Shown here in pieces: positions 26,845 through 37,337 of a DNA stretch of 64,000 bases. The position numbers and the translations under genes were made by a program. Under the pieces are notes generated by a model. The model saw only the letters and a program-made list of their open reading frames with translations, made no database searches and was not told the origin of the DNA. The stretch covers positions 558,001 through 622,000 of the forward strand of contig NZ_JAYXHS010000003.1 of assembly GCF_036017035.1 (NCBI RefSeq), given 5' to 3'. The first letter of the stretch is position 1; each line of letters starts with the position of its first letter. The stretch is from Viridibacterium silvisoli. GTDB lineage: Bacteria > Pseudomonadota > Gammaproteobacteria > Burkholderiales > Rhodocyclaceae.

Positions 26845-27681
26845 ATGTCAGATCCACTCGAACTCCTGCGTGCACGCTACGGTGCCGATCACATCCCGGC
26901 CTCTGCCTCGCGCTACGCGCCAGACGCCATCAACCCCGTGCTGGAGACGCTGCTCGCGCATCGCTCGGTGCGCGGTTTCCGCAAGGACGCCTTGCCCGCC
27001 GGCACTCTCGAGCTGCTGATCGCCGCGGCGCAATCCGCACCGAGCTCATCGAACCTGCAGACTTTCAGCGTCGTCTCGCTCGAAGAGCCTGAGCGGAAAT
27101 CGCGCGTGGCGACTCTCGCGGCGGACCAGGAGTTCATTCGAGAAGCGCCCCTGTTCCTCGCCTGGCTGGCCGACCTGTCACGCCTGCAGCACATTGCCGA
27201 TGCCGGCCAGGTCGAGGCGGAAGGCCTGCAGTATCTCGACACCTTCCTGATGGGCGCCATCGACGCCGCGCTCGCCGCACAGAACGTGGTCACTGCGGCA
27301 GAGTCGCTGGGCCTCGGCACGGTGTACGTCGGCGCCCTGCGCAACCAGCCACTCGAAGTCGCCCGGGAGCTCGGCTTGCCGCAAGGCGTTTTCCCCTTGT
27401 TCGGACTGGCTGTCGGCGTGCCCGACGCAGCGCGCCCCGCCAGCGTCAAGCCGCGCTTGCCGCAGGAGCTGGTGCTGCACCGCGAGCAATACAACACAGC
27501 GCCTGTCGATGCAGGCATCGCGCGCTACGACACGCTGATTGCAGACTTCAATCGCTCACAAGGCCTGCCACCAGCACGCTGGACGGAGCGCACACTCGAG
27601 CGCGTGCGCAGCGTCTCGGCCTTGCGCGGCCGCGACAAACTGCGGGAGCAACTCGGCGTGCAGGGCTTCGAGCTGAAATGA
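26845..27681 (+). CDS. NfsA/FRP-like nitroreductase or flavin reductase
   Basis: A 278-residue FMN-dependent oxidoreductase. The N-terminal flavin site appears as LLAHRSVRGFRKDALPAGTLE and AAQSAPSSSNLQTFSVV; LGLGTVYVGALRNQP and the C-terminal arm (YNTAPVDAGIARYD) match the NfsA/flavin reductase P branch. It could reduce FMN for the monooxygenase at 18394 (inference). GGGGAA precedes the ATG at 26845. The SphA-like gene converges on it. Confidence 0.85.
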   Translation: MSDPLELLRARYGADHIPASASRYAPDAINPVLETLLAHRSVRGFRKDALPAGTLELLIAAAQSAPSSSNLQTFSVVSLEEPERKSRVATLAADQEFIREAPLFLAWLADLSRLQHIADAGQVEAEGLQYLDTFLMGAIDAALAAQNVVTAAESLGLGTVYVGALRNQPLEVARELGLPQGVFPLFGLAVGVPDAARPASVKPRLPQELVLHREQYNTAPVDAGIARYDTLIADFNRSQGLPPARWTERTLERVRSVSALRGRDKLREQLGVQGFELK

Positions 27682-27740
27682 ACGAACCCGGTTGTTGCCA
27701 TTCCTGTGCGGGCTCGCAACGGTTCGTGGTGACGAGCGGC

Positions 27741-28661
27741 TCAGAACCAGGCGTAGGACCAGGACGCCCCGAGCACGGTGAAGTTCTGGCCGATGCGCAC
27801 CGTCACGCCGCGCGACCACGAGAGCTTCAAGGCGTGCTGGCGTGCCACCGGCAAGGCCAGGGTCAAGCCGGCGCGGCTATTGTCGTTGCGGTCGTCCTTG
27901 GGCTTGCCGCCCACCGTCGTCGCGCCGCCCACGTAGTACGTGAAATCGAACGACGCCCAGAGGCCGGGCTGGAAGGTGTAGACCACGTGGCTCTGGGTGG
28001 ACATCATCGGCTCCTGCTTGCGCACCAGCCCGCCGTAGAAGTTGTCGTTGTCGGTGAACAGCCAGACACCGGCGTAGAGTTCCAGATCCCAATCGCCAAC
28101 GGGCTGCGACAGGCCCAGCTCCGGCTTGAAAGCCCAGCGGTTGGAGCCGAGGTTGACCAGTTTCGTCGAGTCGTAGTCGCCCAGTGGCGCCACCACCGAC
28201 AGGCTGGCGCCCAGAATCGTCTCGCGCTTGCGGGTCGCGAACTGTTGCGCGGTCAGCGCAGGCGAACCGAGCAGGTTGATCGAGAAACGCATGACGGGAT
28301 CGCCCAGCCCTGTGCGCTTGACCTCGCGCGCCTGCCCCTGCAGCTCGCCATGGCCATTGATGTCGGCGATGGGCATCACCAGCGAGACACCGGCCTGCCT
28401 GCCGAGCAGGTCGAAGGAATGCGCGTAGAAGGGCGCCACGACCACCAGCCTCGCTTGCGCATTGCTGATGGGCACCGATGGATCGACCGCCACGTCGCCG
28501 CGCGAGTAGGCTGCCGCCAAGCCGAGCACGTTCAGGTCGACAGGCAGGGGAGCATAGGCGCGCGGTTCGAGTTGCTGCGCGCAAGCCGAGCCGCCGGCAA
28601 CAAGCGTCATGGCCCCGGCGAGGCGCAACGCCAGCAGCACGCTCATGCGAAATGGTTTCAT
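27741..28661 (-). CDS. Outer-membrane MetA/SphA-like protein (phenol MetA degradation family)
   Basis: A 306-residue beta-barrel candidate with a signal peptide (ending SACAQ). Alternating strands and the family pattern (LVVVAPFYAHSFDLLGRQAG, LGDPVMRFSINLLG, GDYDSTKLVNLGSNRWAFKPELGLS, cited by their ends DPVMRFSI and NRWAFKPE) match COG4313/PF13557, thought to act in outer-membrane uptake of hydrophobic compounds. The C-terminus ends in Trp-Phe after alternating aromatics, typical for outer-membrane insertion. It starts at the ATG at 28661 and diverges from the MFS gene. Confidence 0.78.
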   Translation of the reverse strand: MKPFRMSVLLALRLAGAMTLVAGGSACAQQLEPRAYAPLPVDLNVLGLAAAYSRGDVAVDPSVPISNAQARLVVVAPFYAHSFDLLGRQAGVSLVMPIADINGHGELQGQAREVKRTGLGDPVMRFSINLLGSPALTAQQFATRKRETILGASLSVVAPLGDYDSTKLVNLGSNRWAFKPELGLSQPVGDWDLELYAGVWLFTDNDNFYGGLVRKQEPMMSTQSHVVYTFQPGLWASFDFTYYVGGATTVGGKPKDDRNDNSRAGLTLALPVARQHALKLSWSRGVTVRIGQNFTVLGASWSYAWF

Positions 28662-28912
28662 ACGGAGCCCTCTTGATTCCCCTGACGATACCACCTGCGC
28701 GTTCCACGCAACGCATCTGCAACGGCCAAAACCGGGACCGATTATTGCGCCCCGGCGCGGCCGAACGGAAATGGCGGGATTTGCGGTCTTAAGCACATAC
28801 AAATCGATACAGCAGCCCGCACGACATGAGAGGAAAATTGTCACACCTCCTCTCGCAGCCCGGCGAATCCCCTCGCCTCACTACCGCTTCAGTGCGGCCC
28901 GGTAATTTCTGA

Positions 28913-30220
28913 ATGTCCTTGCTTAGAAAAGAATCTCTCGGCGTCCTGCGCCATCGCAATTTTTCTTTCTACCTCGTCGCCAAGCTGATCGGCACGCTGG
29001 CCGTGCAGATGCAGGGCGTGGCGGTCGGCTGGCAGGTGTATCAACTGACCGGCAGCCTGTTCGACCTGGGCCTCATCGGGCTGGCGCAGTTCGCGCCCTT
29101 CATCGTGCTGGTGCTGCCTGCCGGGCAAGCCGCCGACCGCTTCGACCGCCGCAACATCATCTTCGCCTGCTTCGTGCTGCAGCTCATCTGTGCGTCGCTG
29201 CTGCTCGGCCTGTCCTTCGTCGGCCTGACCAGTGCCTGGCCGGTATTCGCCGTGCTCACCCTGTTCGGCGCAGCGCGTGCTTTCAGCATGCCGGCGCAGC
29301 AGGCCATCATCATGAACCTGGTGCCGCAGAAAGACTTCGGCCAGGCAGTTGCCGTCAGCTCCTCCAGCTTCCATGTCGCAGTCATTGCCGGACCGGTACT
29401 GGGCGGCCTCTTCTACCTCGCGGGCGCAACGACCGTGTATGCGATTGCGGCGGCGCTGCTGGGCATCTCCGCCGTGCTGGCCTGGTTGCTCCACACCACG
29501 CGCCAGACCAGCGCCGCGCCGACCCAATCCCGTTCCGTACTCGAAGGCCTGCGCTTCGTCTGGTCACGGCCGGCGATGCTCGGCGCCATCTCGCTTGATC
29601 TCTTCGCCGTGCTGTTCGGCGGCGCCGTCGCCCTGCTGCCTGCCTACGCACATGACGTGCTGCACGCCGGGCCGACAGCGCTGGGCCTACTGCGAACCGC
29701 ACCCGCAGTGGGCTCGGCACTGGTCGCCGTTGTGCTGGCCTTCCTGCCGATCCGCCGCCACGTCGGCATGTGGATGTTCGGCGGCGTCGCAGTGTTCGGC
29801 GCCGCGACGATCATGATGGGGCTGACGACCAGCTTCAGCGTGGCCTTGATCGCCCTGCTACTCACCGGCGCAGGCGACATGGTCAGCGTCTACATCCGTC
29901 ACATCCTCGTGCAGACGGAAACGCCCGACGAAATCCGTGGCCGCGTCAGTGCGGTGAATGCGGTGTTCATCGGCGCCTCCAACGAACTCGGCGAATTCGA
30001 ATCCGGCCTCGCCGCGGGCGCCTTCGGCCTGCTGCCTGCCATCGTCATCGGCGGCGTCGCAACGCTGGTCGTCACCGGACTCTGGATGTGGCGCTTCCCG
30101 GTGCTGACGCGCATGGACCGCTTCCCGCATGTCGAAGCCGAAGAGAAGAGACGGCAGGAAGCAAGGCAGCAGGATGGGGAATCCCTCGCCGAACTCGACA
30201 CCGCCAAAGCAAGCATCTGA
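28913..30220 (+). CDS. MFS exporter, EntS/MFS_3-like
   Basis: A 435-residue transporter with twelve predicted transmembrane segments. The loop 2-3 motif GQAADRFDRRNI (variant of GxxxDRxGRR) and the EIRGRVSAVNAVFIGASNELGEFESG segment (cited by its start) match the EntS/MFS_3 exporters. A charged C-terminal tail of about 40 residues is present. The substrate is unknown. A REP doublet follows before the dienelactone hydrolase. Confidence 0.87.
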   Translation: MSLLRKESLGVLRHRNFSFYLVAKLIGTLAVQMQGVAVGWQVYQLTGSLFDLGLIGLAQFAPFIVLVLPAGQAADRFDRRNIIFACFVLQLICASLLLGLSFVGLTSAWPVFAVLTLFGAARAFSMPAQQAIIMNLVPQKDFGQAVAVSSSSFHVAVIAGPVLGGLFYLAGATTVYAIAAALLGISAVLAWLLHTTRQTSAAPTQSRSVLEGLRFVWSRPAMLGAISLDLFAVLFGGAVALLPAYAHDVLHAGPTALGLLRTAPAVGSALVAVVLAFLPIRRHVGMWMFGGVAVFGAATIMMGLTTSFSVALIALLLTGAGDMVSVYIRHILVQTETPDEIRGRVSAVNAVFIGASNELGEFESGLAAGAFGLLPAIVIGGVATLVVTGLWMWRFPVLTRMDRFPHVEAEEKRRQEARQQDGESLAELDTAKASI

Positions 30221-30248
30221 CAGAACACCGAACCACCAACGAAAGTCC

Positions 30249-30319
30249 GTCATCCCGGCGAAGGCCGGGATCCAGATTGCAGGTCCGGTACTGGATCCCG
30301 GCCTTCGCCGGGATGACGA
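30249..30319. repeat. REP doublet
   Basis: Inverted pair of the GTCATCCCGGCGAAGGCCGGGATCC unit, about 20 nt apart, as at 3411. Confidence 0.85.
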
Positions 30320-30348
30320 TCGTATAACCGAACTCAGGAGAGCACGTC

Positions 30349-31148
30349 ATGAGTCAGCCATCCACGCCCGCAGGTTTCTCCCCCGCCGTTTCACTGGCGA
30401 CCGACACCGTGATCCACACTGATAACGCAGGTCTCATCGAAGGCGACATCACCATCAGGCGCGGCGCCGAAGAGATCCCCGCCTACCGCGCAGCGCCTGC
30501 GAGCGGCACGCAGCACCCCGTCATCCTCGTCGTGCAGGAGATCTTCGGCGTGCACGAGCACATCCGCGACGTGGCCCGTCGTCTCGCGAAACTCGGCTAT
30601 CTCGCCATCGCGCCCGAGCTGTATTTCCGCCAGGGCGATCCGTCGAAGATCGCCAGTATCGACGAGCTGCGCGAGAAGATCGTCAGCAAGGTGCCCGACG
30701 AGCAGGTGCTCGCCGACCTCGACGCCACGGTCACCTGGGCTGCGGCGAACGGTGGCGATGTGGATCGCCTCGGCATCACCGGCTTCTGCTGGGGCGGCCG
30801 CATCACCTGGCTCTACACCGCGCACCAGCCACGCGTGAAGGCTGCTGTCGCCTGGTACGGCAAGCTGGTCGGGCCCCAGAGCGCGCTGCAACCACGTCAC
30901 CCCATCGACGTCGCTGCGCAACTCAAGGCCCCCGTGCTCGGCCTCTACGGCGGGCAGGACGCCGGCATACCGCTGGACACGGTCGAGGCCCTGCGGAACG
31001 CGCTGACTGCCGCCGACAGCGCATCGCGCATCCATGTCTATCCGGAGGCGCCGCACGCCTTCTACGCCGACTACCGGCCGAGCTTCCGCAAGTTCGAGGC
31101 GGAAGACGGCTGGCTCTTGCTGCAAGGCTGGTTCAAGGAGCACGGCCT

Positions 31149-31152
<4 letters not shown>
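30349..31152 (+). CDS. Dienelactone hydrolase family protein
   Basis: A 267-residue alpha/beta hydrolase. The nucleophile is Cys in GFCWGGR (instead of Ser), with the acid in GLYGGQDAGIP and the base in EAPHAFYAD, the Cys-Asp-His triad of carboxymethylenebutenolidases. The N-terminal 50 residues are variable. GAGAGCACGTC provides an SD before the ATG. The stop overlaps the GTG of the ABC exporter (GTGA), so translation is coupled. The substrate is unknown. Confidence 0.87.
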
Positions 31153-33089
<1,937 letters not shown>

Positions 33090-33149
33090 CACATCGTAGG
33101 GCCCCATGACCTCTACCGCCCCCAACACCCTTTCCCCCGGAACAAGCCC

Positions 33150-33218
33150 GTCATCCCGGCTAAAGCCGGGACCCAGCACCCGGCGTATGATCTGGATCCC
33201 GGCCCTCGCCGGCATGAC
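33150..33218. repeat. REP doublet, diverged
   Basis: Inverted pair of the CCCGGCTAAAGCCGGG / GATCCCGGCCCTCGCCGGC type with several changes from the copies at 3411 and 30249. Confidence 0.75.
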
Positions 33219-33285
33219 AGGTGTTTCGAGAAATCTCGGGCAGCCTCCAGGCGTTCGCGCGGGCCATCAATCGGAAGGGCACAGC

Positions 33286-33723
33286 ATGGAACCCATCGAC
33301 AAGCGTTCGGATGCACGCAGCATCTTCATCGCGGCGAAACCCGCCGAGGTCTTCGCCGCCATGAGCGAGCCGTCCCGCGTGGAACGCTGGTGGGGCCCGG
33401 ACGGCTTTCGCAATACCATCCACAAATTCGAGTTCCAGCCCGGCGGCACCTGGCTGCTCACCATGCACGCGCCGGACGGCACCGATTACCCGAACGAGAG
33501 CCGCTTCACGCGCCTCGTGCCCGGCGAACTCTTCGAGATCGAACACCTCTCCGGCCACCACTTCATCCTGACCATCACGCTGCAAGCCTCGGGCGACGGT
33601 ACCGGCGTGTACTGGCGCCAGACCTTCGACACCATCGAGCACTACGCAGGCATCGCCCAGTTCGTGGCCGGCGCCAATGAGCAGAACCTGCAGCGCCTCG
33701 CCGCCGAAGTCCAACGTAGCTAA
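33286..33723 (+). CDS. SRPBCC (AHSA1-like) domain protein
   Basis: A 145-residue START/Bet v1-like protein: FIAAKPAEVFAAMSEPSRVERWWGPDGF is the typical opening (cited by AAMSEPSRVERWWGP), then FQPGGTWLLTMHAPDG and HHFILTITL. These bind hydrophobic ligands or assist hydrolysis; nothing specific can be said. GGAAGG precedes the ATG. It is ten nt upstream of the next gene. Confidence 0.83.
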   Translation: MEPIDKRSDARSIFIAAKPAEVFAAMSEPSRVERWWGPDGFRNTIHKFEFQPGGTWLLTMHAPDGTDYPNESRFTRLVPGELFEIEHLSGHHFILTITLQASGDGTGVYWRQTFDTIEHYAGIAQFVAGANEQNLQRLAAEVQRS

Positions 33724-33733
33724 GGAAGATCAC

Positions 33734-34339
33734 ATGAGCAAAAGCGCCGCAGCGAAAGCCAATCCGGAACTCGACAGCTTCTTCGAGAAAGAAGCGACCT
33801 GGCACGACGAACTTGCGGAGCTGCGCAAGCTCGCACTCGCCAGCGAACTCACCGAAGAGCGCAAATGGGGCCAGCCCTGCTACACGATCAACGACGGCAA
33901 TGTCCTGATCATCCACGGCTTCAAGGAGTACTGCGCCCTGCTCTTCTTCAAGGGCGCACTGATGCCGGACCCGAACGGCATCCTCATCCAGCAGACGAAA
34001 AACGTACAGGGCGGCCGCCAGATCCGCTTCACGACCTTGAAGGAAATCACTTCGCAGAAGGCCGTACTGAAGCAGTACATCCAGGCCGCCATCGACGTCG
34101 AGAAATCCGGCGCAAAGGTCGAGTACAAGGAGACGACCGAATTCGAGGTCGCCGCGGAATTCCAGGTACAGCTCGACAAATCCCCCGCCCTCAAGAAAGC
34201 CTTCGCCGCCCTCACCCCCGGACGTCAACGTGCCTACCTGCTGCACTTCTCATCGGCCAAGCAGTCGAGCACGCGCGCCGCGCGCGTCGAGAAGTGCACC
34301 CCGCAGATACTTGCGGGTAAGGGGATGGATGACAGATAG
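33734..34339 (+). CDS. YdeI-like DUF1801 protein
   Basis: A 201-residue cytoplasmic protein of the YdeI/DUF1801 family: ELRKLALASELTEERKWGQPCYTINDGNVLIIHGFKEYCALLFFKGALM (cited by KWGQPCYT and ALLFFKGAL) and the C-terminal helical segment FAALTPGRQRAYLLHFSSAKQSSTR-type with SRVEKCxPxIL. Its role is unclear; the family is common beside SRPBCC genes. SD AAGGAAGAT; operon with the preceding gene. Confidence 0.83.
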   Translation: MSKSAAAKANPELDSFFEKEATWHDELAELRKLALASELTEERKWGQPCYTINDGNVLIIHGFKEYCALLFFKGALMPDPNGILIQQTKNVQGGRQIRFTTLKEITSQKAVLKQYIQAAIDVEKSGAKVEYKETTEFEVAAEFQVQLDKSPALKKAFAALTPGRQRAYLLHFSSAKQSSTRAARVEKCTPQILAGKGMDDR

Positions 34340-34375
34340 TTTTCACCCAGCAAGCCGGTGGATTGGGCTCATCGT

Positions 34376-34472
34376 GTAGGGCGTCAATAAGCGCAGCGCA
34401 TTGCGCCGGAGCACGGCGCTGACTTACAAGTGGAAACATCCGGCGCAATGCCCTTCGGTTATTGCGCCCTGC
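34376..34472. repeat. REP-type inverted repeat
   Basis: GTAGGGCGTCAATAAGCGC and GCATTGCGCCGG are mirrored by CCGGCGCAATGC and GGTTATTGCGCCC. A related single copy lies at 41243-41291. Confidence 0.7.
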
Positions 34473-34580
34473 TTGCTGATTCACCAATAGTACCGACCCG
34501 TGGGGGCTTGAGCGCGCCATTGGGGTGTTTTCGGGTCTCCGCAGGGGTATATTGTCGCGCTTACAAGCAAGGGGGGGGAC

Positions 34581-34958
34581 ATGAAATTAGCATTGATGGT
34601 TTGCGTGTTGACGTTGATGATCGGGGGGGTGCGGGCCGGAGAAGCGAGCGGCCTTACCAGTGGGAATGAATTTCTGAGGCAATGCAGCGGCTTGATGCAG
34701 GCCGTCGATGGCGGAGCAAGAGACCCGGAAACCTTGATGCGCGGAACTATGTGCACTGGGTATATGACGGCTTTTTCAGAAATGGCATTGATGTTGCCGG
34801 AGAGCATGAAAACCTTTTGCATCCCCGAAGACGCATCACTACTGCAGACTGTGCGCGTGGCAATCAAGTTTCTAAGCCAACGGCCGGAGCTACTGAACAA
34901 GGCCGTATTACCCGGCCTGATTGTTGGCTTTACTGTTGCATGGCCCTGCAAGAAATAA
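34581..34958 (+). CDS. Rap1a/Tai-like small exported protein
   Basis: A 125-residue protein with a signal peptide ending VRAGEA. The mature part has the Rap1a/Tai immunity pattern: GNEFLRQCSG, GTMCTGYMTAFSE, MKTFCIPEDASLLQTVRVAIKFL, and a final VAWPCKK, with four spaced cysteines likely paired. In Serratia such proteins protect against T6SS amidase effectors, but no T6SS gene or amidase effector is adjacent, and the family is widespread in other contexts. GC content is visibly lower than in its neighbours, suggesting later acquisition. Confidence 0.7.
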   Translation: MKLALMVCVLTLMIGGVRAGEASGLTSGNEFLRQCSGLMQAVDGGARDPETLMRGTMCTGYMTAFSEMALMLPESMKTFCIPEDASLLQTVRVAIKFLSQRPELLNKAVLPGLIVGFTVAWPCKK

Positions 34959-34961
34959 GCA

Positions 34962-34995
34962 AGCAGCCCGGATGAAGCGCAGCGCAATCCGGGTA
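34962..34995. repeat. REP-type palindrome
   Basis: AGCCCGGATGAAGCGCAGCGCAATCCGGG, a common gammaproteobacterial REP form, right after the Rap1a-like gene. Confidence 0.6.
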
Positions 34996-35076
34996 GCGAG
35001 CCCCGGATTCCGGCGAGCCTGCATCCACGCTACAGATTGCCTCCAGGCGTTCAGACAGCAAAACCTCTCGCACGCT

Positions 35077-35147
35077 CGTCATCCCGGCGGAAGCCGGGAT
35101 CCAGTACCCGACGCACGATCTGGATCCCGGCCTTCGCCGGGATGACG
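35077..35147. repeat. REP doublet
   Basis: Inverted pair of the GTCATCCCGGCGGAAGCCGGGATCC unit, between the Rap1a-like gene and the promoter of the AprAB-like operon. Confidence 0.85.
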
Positions 35148-35288
35148 ATGTATTTTCAAGTATCGTGATCGATCTCCGGGCCCCCACGACATCTATCCAC
35201 TGCACCACCCTCCACACCCTGCTGCCCCCACTGTTCATTCCTGACCACCCGCAACGCCCGATCTCCCGTCACGACACGCTCTACCGCA

Positions 35289-35304
35289 TGGCATAGCCCT
35301 TGCA
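35289..35304 (+). promoter_or_regulatory. Sigma-54 (-24/-12) promoter, AprAB-like operon
   Basis: TGGCATAGCCCTTGCA: exact GG-N10-GC spacing, two mismatches to TGGCACG-N4-TTGCA. Predicted start near 35315, 34 nt before the ATG. CACTGTT at 35228-35234 resembles the half-site CACTGTTG found upstream of binding protein 2. Confidence 0.75.
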
Positions 35305-35348
35305 GAAAGCGAATCCTTGATTGCCACGCATGTCGTCAGGGAGGTCAT

Positions 35349-36992
35349 ATGGGAAGTTTCGATAGCCATCTGGAAATCGCGAGTCACGCGGGCTCGAGCG
35401 AATACGAGGCGGATGTTCTCGTCGTCGGCGGCGGCCCTGCCGGCACATGGGCGGCCGTGAATGCCGCGGCGCATGGCGCGCGCGTGATCCTGGCGGACAA
35501 GGGTTACTGCGGCACCTCGGGTGCGGCGGCGCCTTCCGGCAATGGGGTGTGGTTCATTCCACCCGAGCCGGCCCTGCGCGAAGAAGCGATGGCCAGCCGC
35601 GAGCAGCTTGGCGGCTACCTTGCCGACCGTGGCTGGATGGCACGCGTGCTCGACCAGACCTGGTCCAATGTGCATCAACTCGATCAGTGGGGCTACCCCT
35701 TCCCGAGCGACGAGGCAGGCCAGCGTCGTCGTGGTTCGCTGCAGGGCCCGGAGTACATGCGCCTGATGCGCAAACGCGTGAAGCAGGCCGGCGTGCGCAT
35801 TCTCGACCACAGCCCTGCACTCGAGTTGCTGGTCGACGAACAAGGCGCGGTGGCCGGCGCATCGGGTGTCAGCCGCCAGAAGAACGAGCACTGGCAGGTG
35901 CGTGCCGGTGCAGTCGTGATCGCCACCGGCGGCTGCGCCTTCCTGTCGCGCGCGCTGGGCTGCAATGTGCTGACCGGTGACGGTTACCTGATGGCGGCCG
36001 AAGTCGGCGCCCAGCTCAGCAGCATGGAGTTCTCCAGTGCCTACGGCATCTCGCCGGAGATTTCGTCGGTGACCAAGACGGCGTTCTATCGCTACGCGAC
36101 CTTCCTGCGTGAAGACGGCTCGGTGATCGAAGGCGCCAGCGGTCAGCATCGCTCGCCAATCGCCAGGACCCTGCTGAGCGGAAAGGTGTATGCAATTCTC
36201 GACAAGGCCGATCCCTCGCTGCACGCTTCGCTGCGCCTGGCCCAGCCGAACTTCTTCCTGCCGTTCGACCGCCTCGGCATCGACCCTTTCACGCAACGCT
36301 TCCCCGTCACGCTGCGCCTCGAAGGCACGGTGCGCGGCACGGGCGGCTTGCGCATCCTCGACGACAGTTGCGCTACCTCGGTCGCGGGTCTCTACGCAGC
36401 CGGCGACGCAGCCACGCGCGAACTGATCTGCGGCGGCTTCACCGGCGGCGGTAGCCACAACGCCGCATGGGCCATGTCCTCCGGATACTGGGCGGGTGCC
36501 GGCGCGGCCGACTTCGTGCGCCAGCAAGGCGGCAGCCTGGCACACCGCAAGCTGCGGTCTGCCGGTGGTGCCAACCTGCGTCCTGTCGCGGGAGGTGCCT
36601 ACGTTGCCGACGTACGCAGCCAGGTGCAGGCCGTACAGGCGGAGGTGTTCCCCTACCAGTACAACTACTTCCGCCATGCCGACACGCTGACGCAATCCCT
36701 CGGCCGTCTCGATACGCTATGGCGCCAGCTGCGCGACACGCGTGCGCCGGACGCCTTGTCTGCCATCGCCGCACGCGAAGCCGCCGCGATGACTGCCACC
36801 GCACGCTGGATGTATCGCAGCGCGCTGGCACGCACGGAGACCCGCGGCATGCACAAGCGCGAGGACTTCCCCGCCATCGATGCGGGCCAGCATCACCTCA
36901 TCACGACCGGCGGTCTCGATGATATCTGGGTGACCACGCGCCCCGCCACGACGCCCGTGCCGAGCACGGCAGGTGTGGAGGTCGCAGCGTGA
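35349..36992 (+). CDS. AprA/fumarate-reductase-like FAD oxidoreductase
   Basis: A 547-residue flavoprotein. The dinucleotide motif ADVLVVGGGPAGTWAAVNAA (near 20) and ADKGYCGTSGAAAPSGNG match the FAD-binding_2 family. VIATGGCAFLSRALGCNVLTGDGYLMAAEVGA (cited by VIATGGCAF and TGDGYLMA) and the C-terminal VAGLYAAGDAATRELICGGFTGGGSHNA-type FAD contact are present; a C-terminal helical domain resembles succinate dehydrogenase/APS reductase alpha. The GGGAGG before the ATG is a strong SD. It overlaps the ferredoxin gene (GTGA), so the two form a complex-like AprAB arrangement. No sat or dissimilatory sulfur genes are near, so it is not classical APS reductase; the sigma-54 promoter suggests oxidoreduction of an organosulfur intermediate (inference). 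Confidence 0.83.
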   Translation: MGSFDSHLEIASHAGSSEYEADVLVVGGGPAGTWAAVNAAAHGARVILADKGYCGTSGAAAPSGNGVWFIPPEPALREEAMASREQLGGYLADRGWMARVLDQTWSNVHQLDQWGYPFPSDEAGQRRRGSLQGPEYMRLMRKRVKQAGVRILDHSPALELLVDEQGAVAGASGVSRQKNEHWQVRAGAVVIATGGCAFLSRALGCNVLTGDGYLMAAEVGAQLSSMEFSSAYGISPEISSVTKTAFYRYATFLREDGSVIEGASGQHRSPIARTLLSGKVYAILDKADPSLHASLRLAQPNFFLPFDRLGIDPFTQRFPVTLRLEGTVRGTGGLRILDDSCATSVAGLYAAGDAATRELICGGFTGGGSHNAAWAMSSGYWAGAGAADFVRQQGGSLAHRKLRSAGGANLRPVAGGAYVADVRSQVQAVQAEVFPYQYNYFRHADTLTQSLGRLDTLWRQLRDTRAPDALSAIAAREAAAMTATARWMYRSALARTETRGMHKREDFPAIDAGQHHLITTGGLDDIWVTTRPATTPVPSTAGVEVAA

Positions 36993-37315
36993 TCGAACTC
37001 ATCAGCGAAACCCGCTGCATCGCCTGCAACCTCTGCGTGCCAGCCTGCCCGGTGAATGTCTTCGAAGTAGTGCCGGATGCGCCACCCCGCATCGCGCGGC
37101 AGGAGGACTGCCAGACCTGCTTCATGTGCGAGCTGTATTGCCCGGTGGATGCACTGTACGTCTCGCCCAACGCGAACGGCGTTGACCACGCCGACGAAGC
37201 CGCGCTCGAACAAGCCGGCCTGCTGGGCGGCTATCGCAAAGCGGTGGGCTGGAGCAAAGGCAGCGAGCAACTGCGCAGCGCCGACCAGTCATTCCGCATG
37301 TTGAGTAAATACTGA
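36989..37315 (+). CDS. 4Fe-4S dicluster ferredoxin (AprB-like partner)
   Basis: A 108-residue ferredoxin with two clusters: CIACNLCVPACP (near 10-21) and CQTCFMCELYCP (near 40-51), followed by a C-terminal tail of about 50 residues (ALEQAGLLGGYRKAVGW). It starts with GTG overlapping the flavoprotein stop, so the expected role is electron transfer to or from that flavoprotein. The tail recalls the extension of APS reductase beta, though it is shorter. It is 22 nt upstream of the GST. Confidence 0.87.
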   Translation: MIELISETRCIACNLCVPACPVNVFEVVPDAPPRIARQEDCQTCFMCELYCPVDALYVSPNANGVDHADEAALEQAGLLGGYRKAVGWSKGSEQLRSADQSFRMLSKY

Positions 37316-37337
37316 GAAAGAAGACGAGACAGAAAAA

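Noticed and set aside
35349..37315. Classical dissimilatory APS reductase (aprAB).
   Set aside because: The flavoprotein (547 residues) and ferredoxin (108) are shorter than AprA/AprB, no sat, qmo or dsr genes are near, and promoter and neighbours point to assimilatory organosulfur use.
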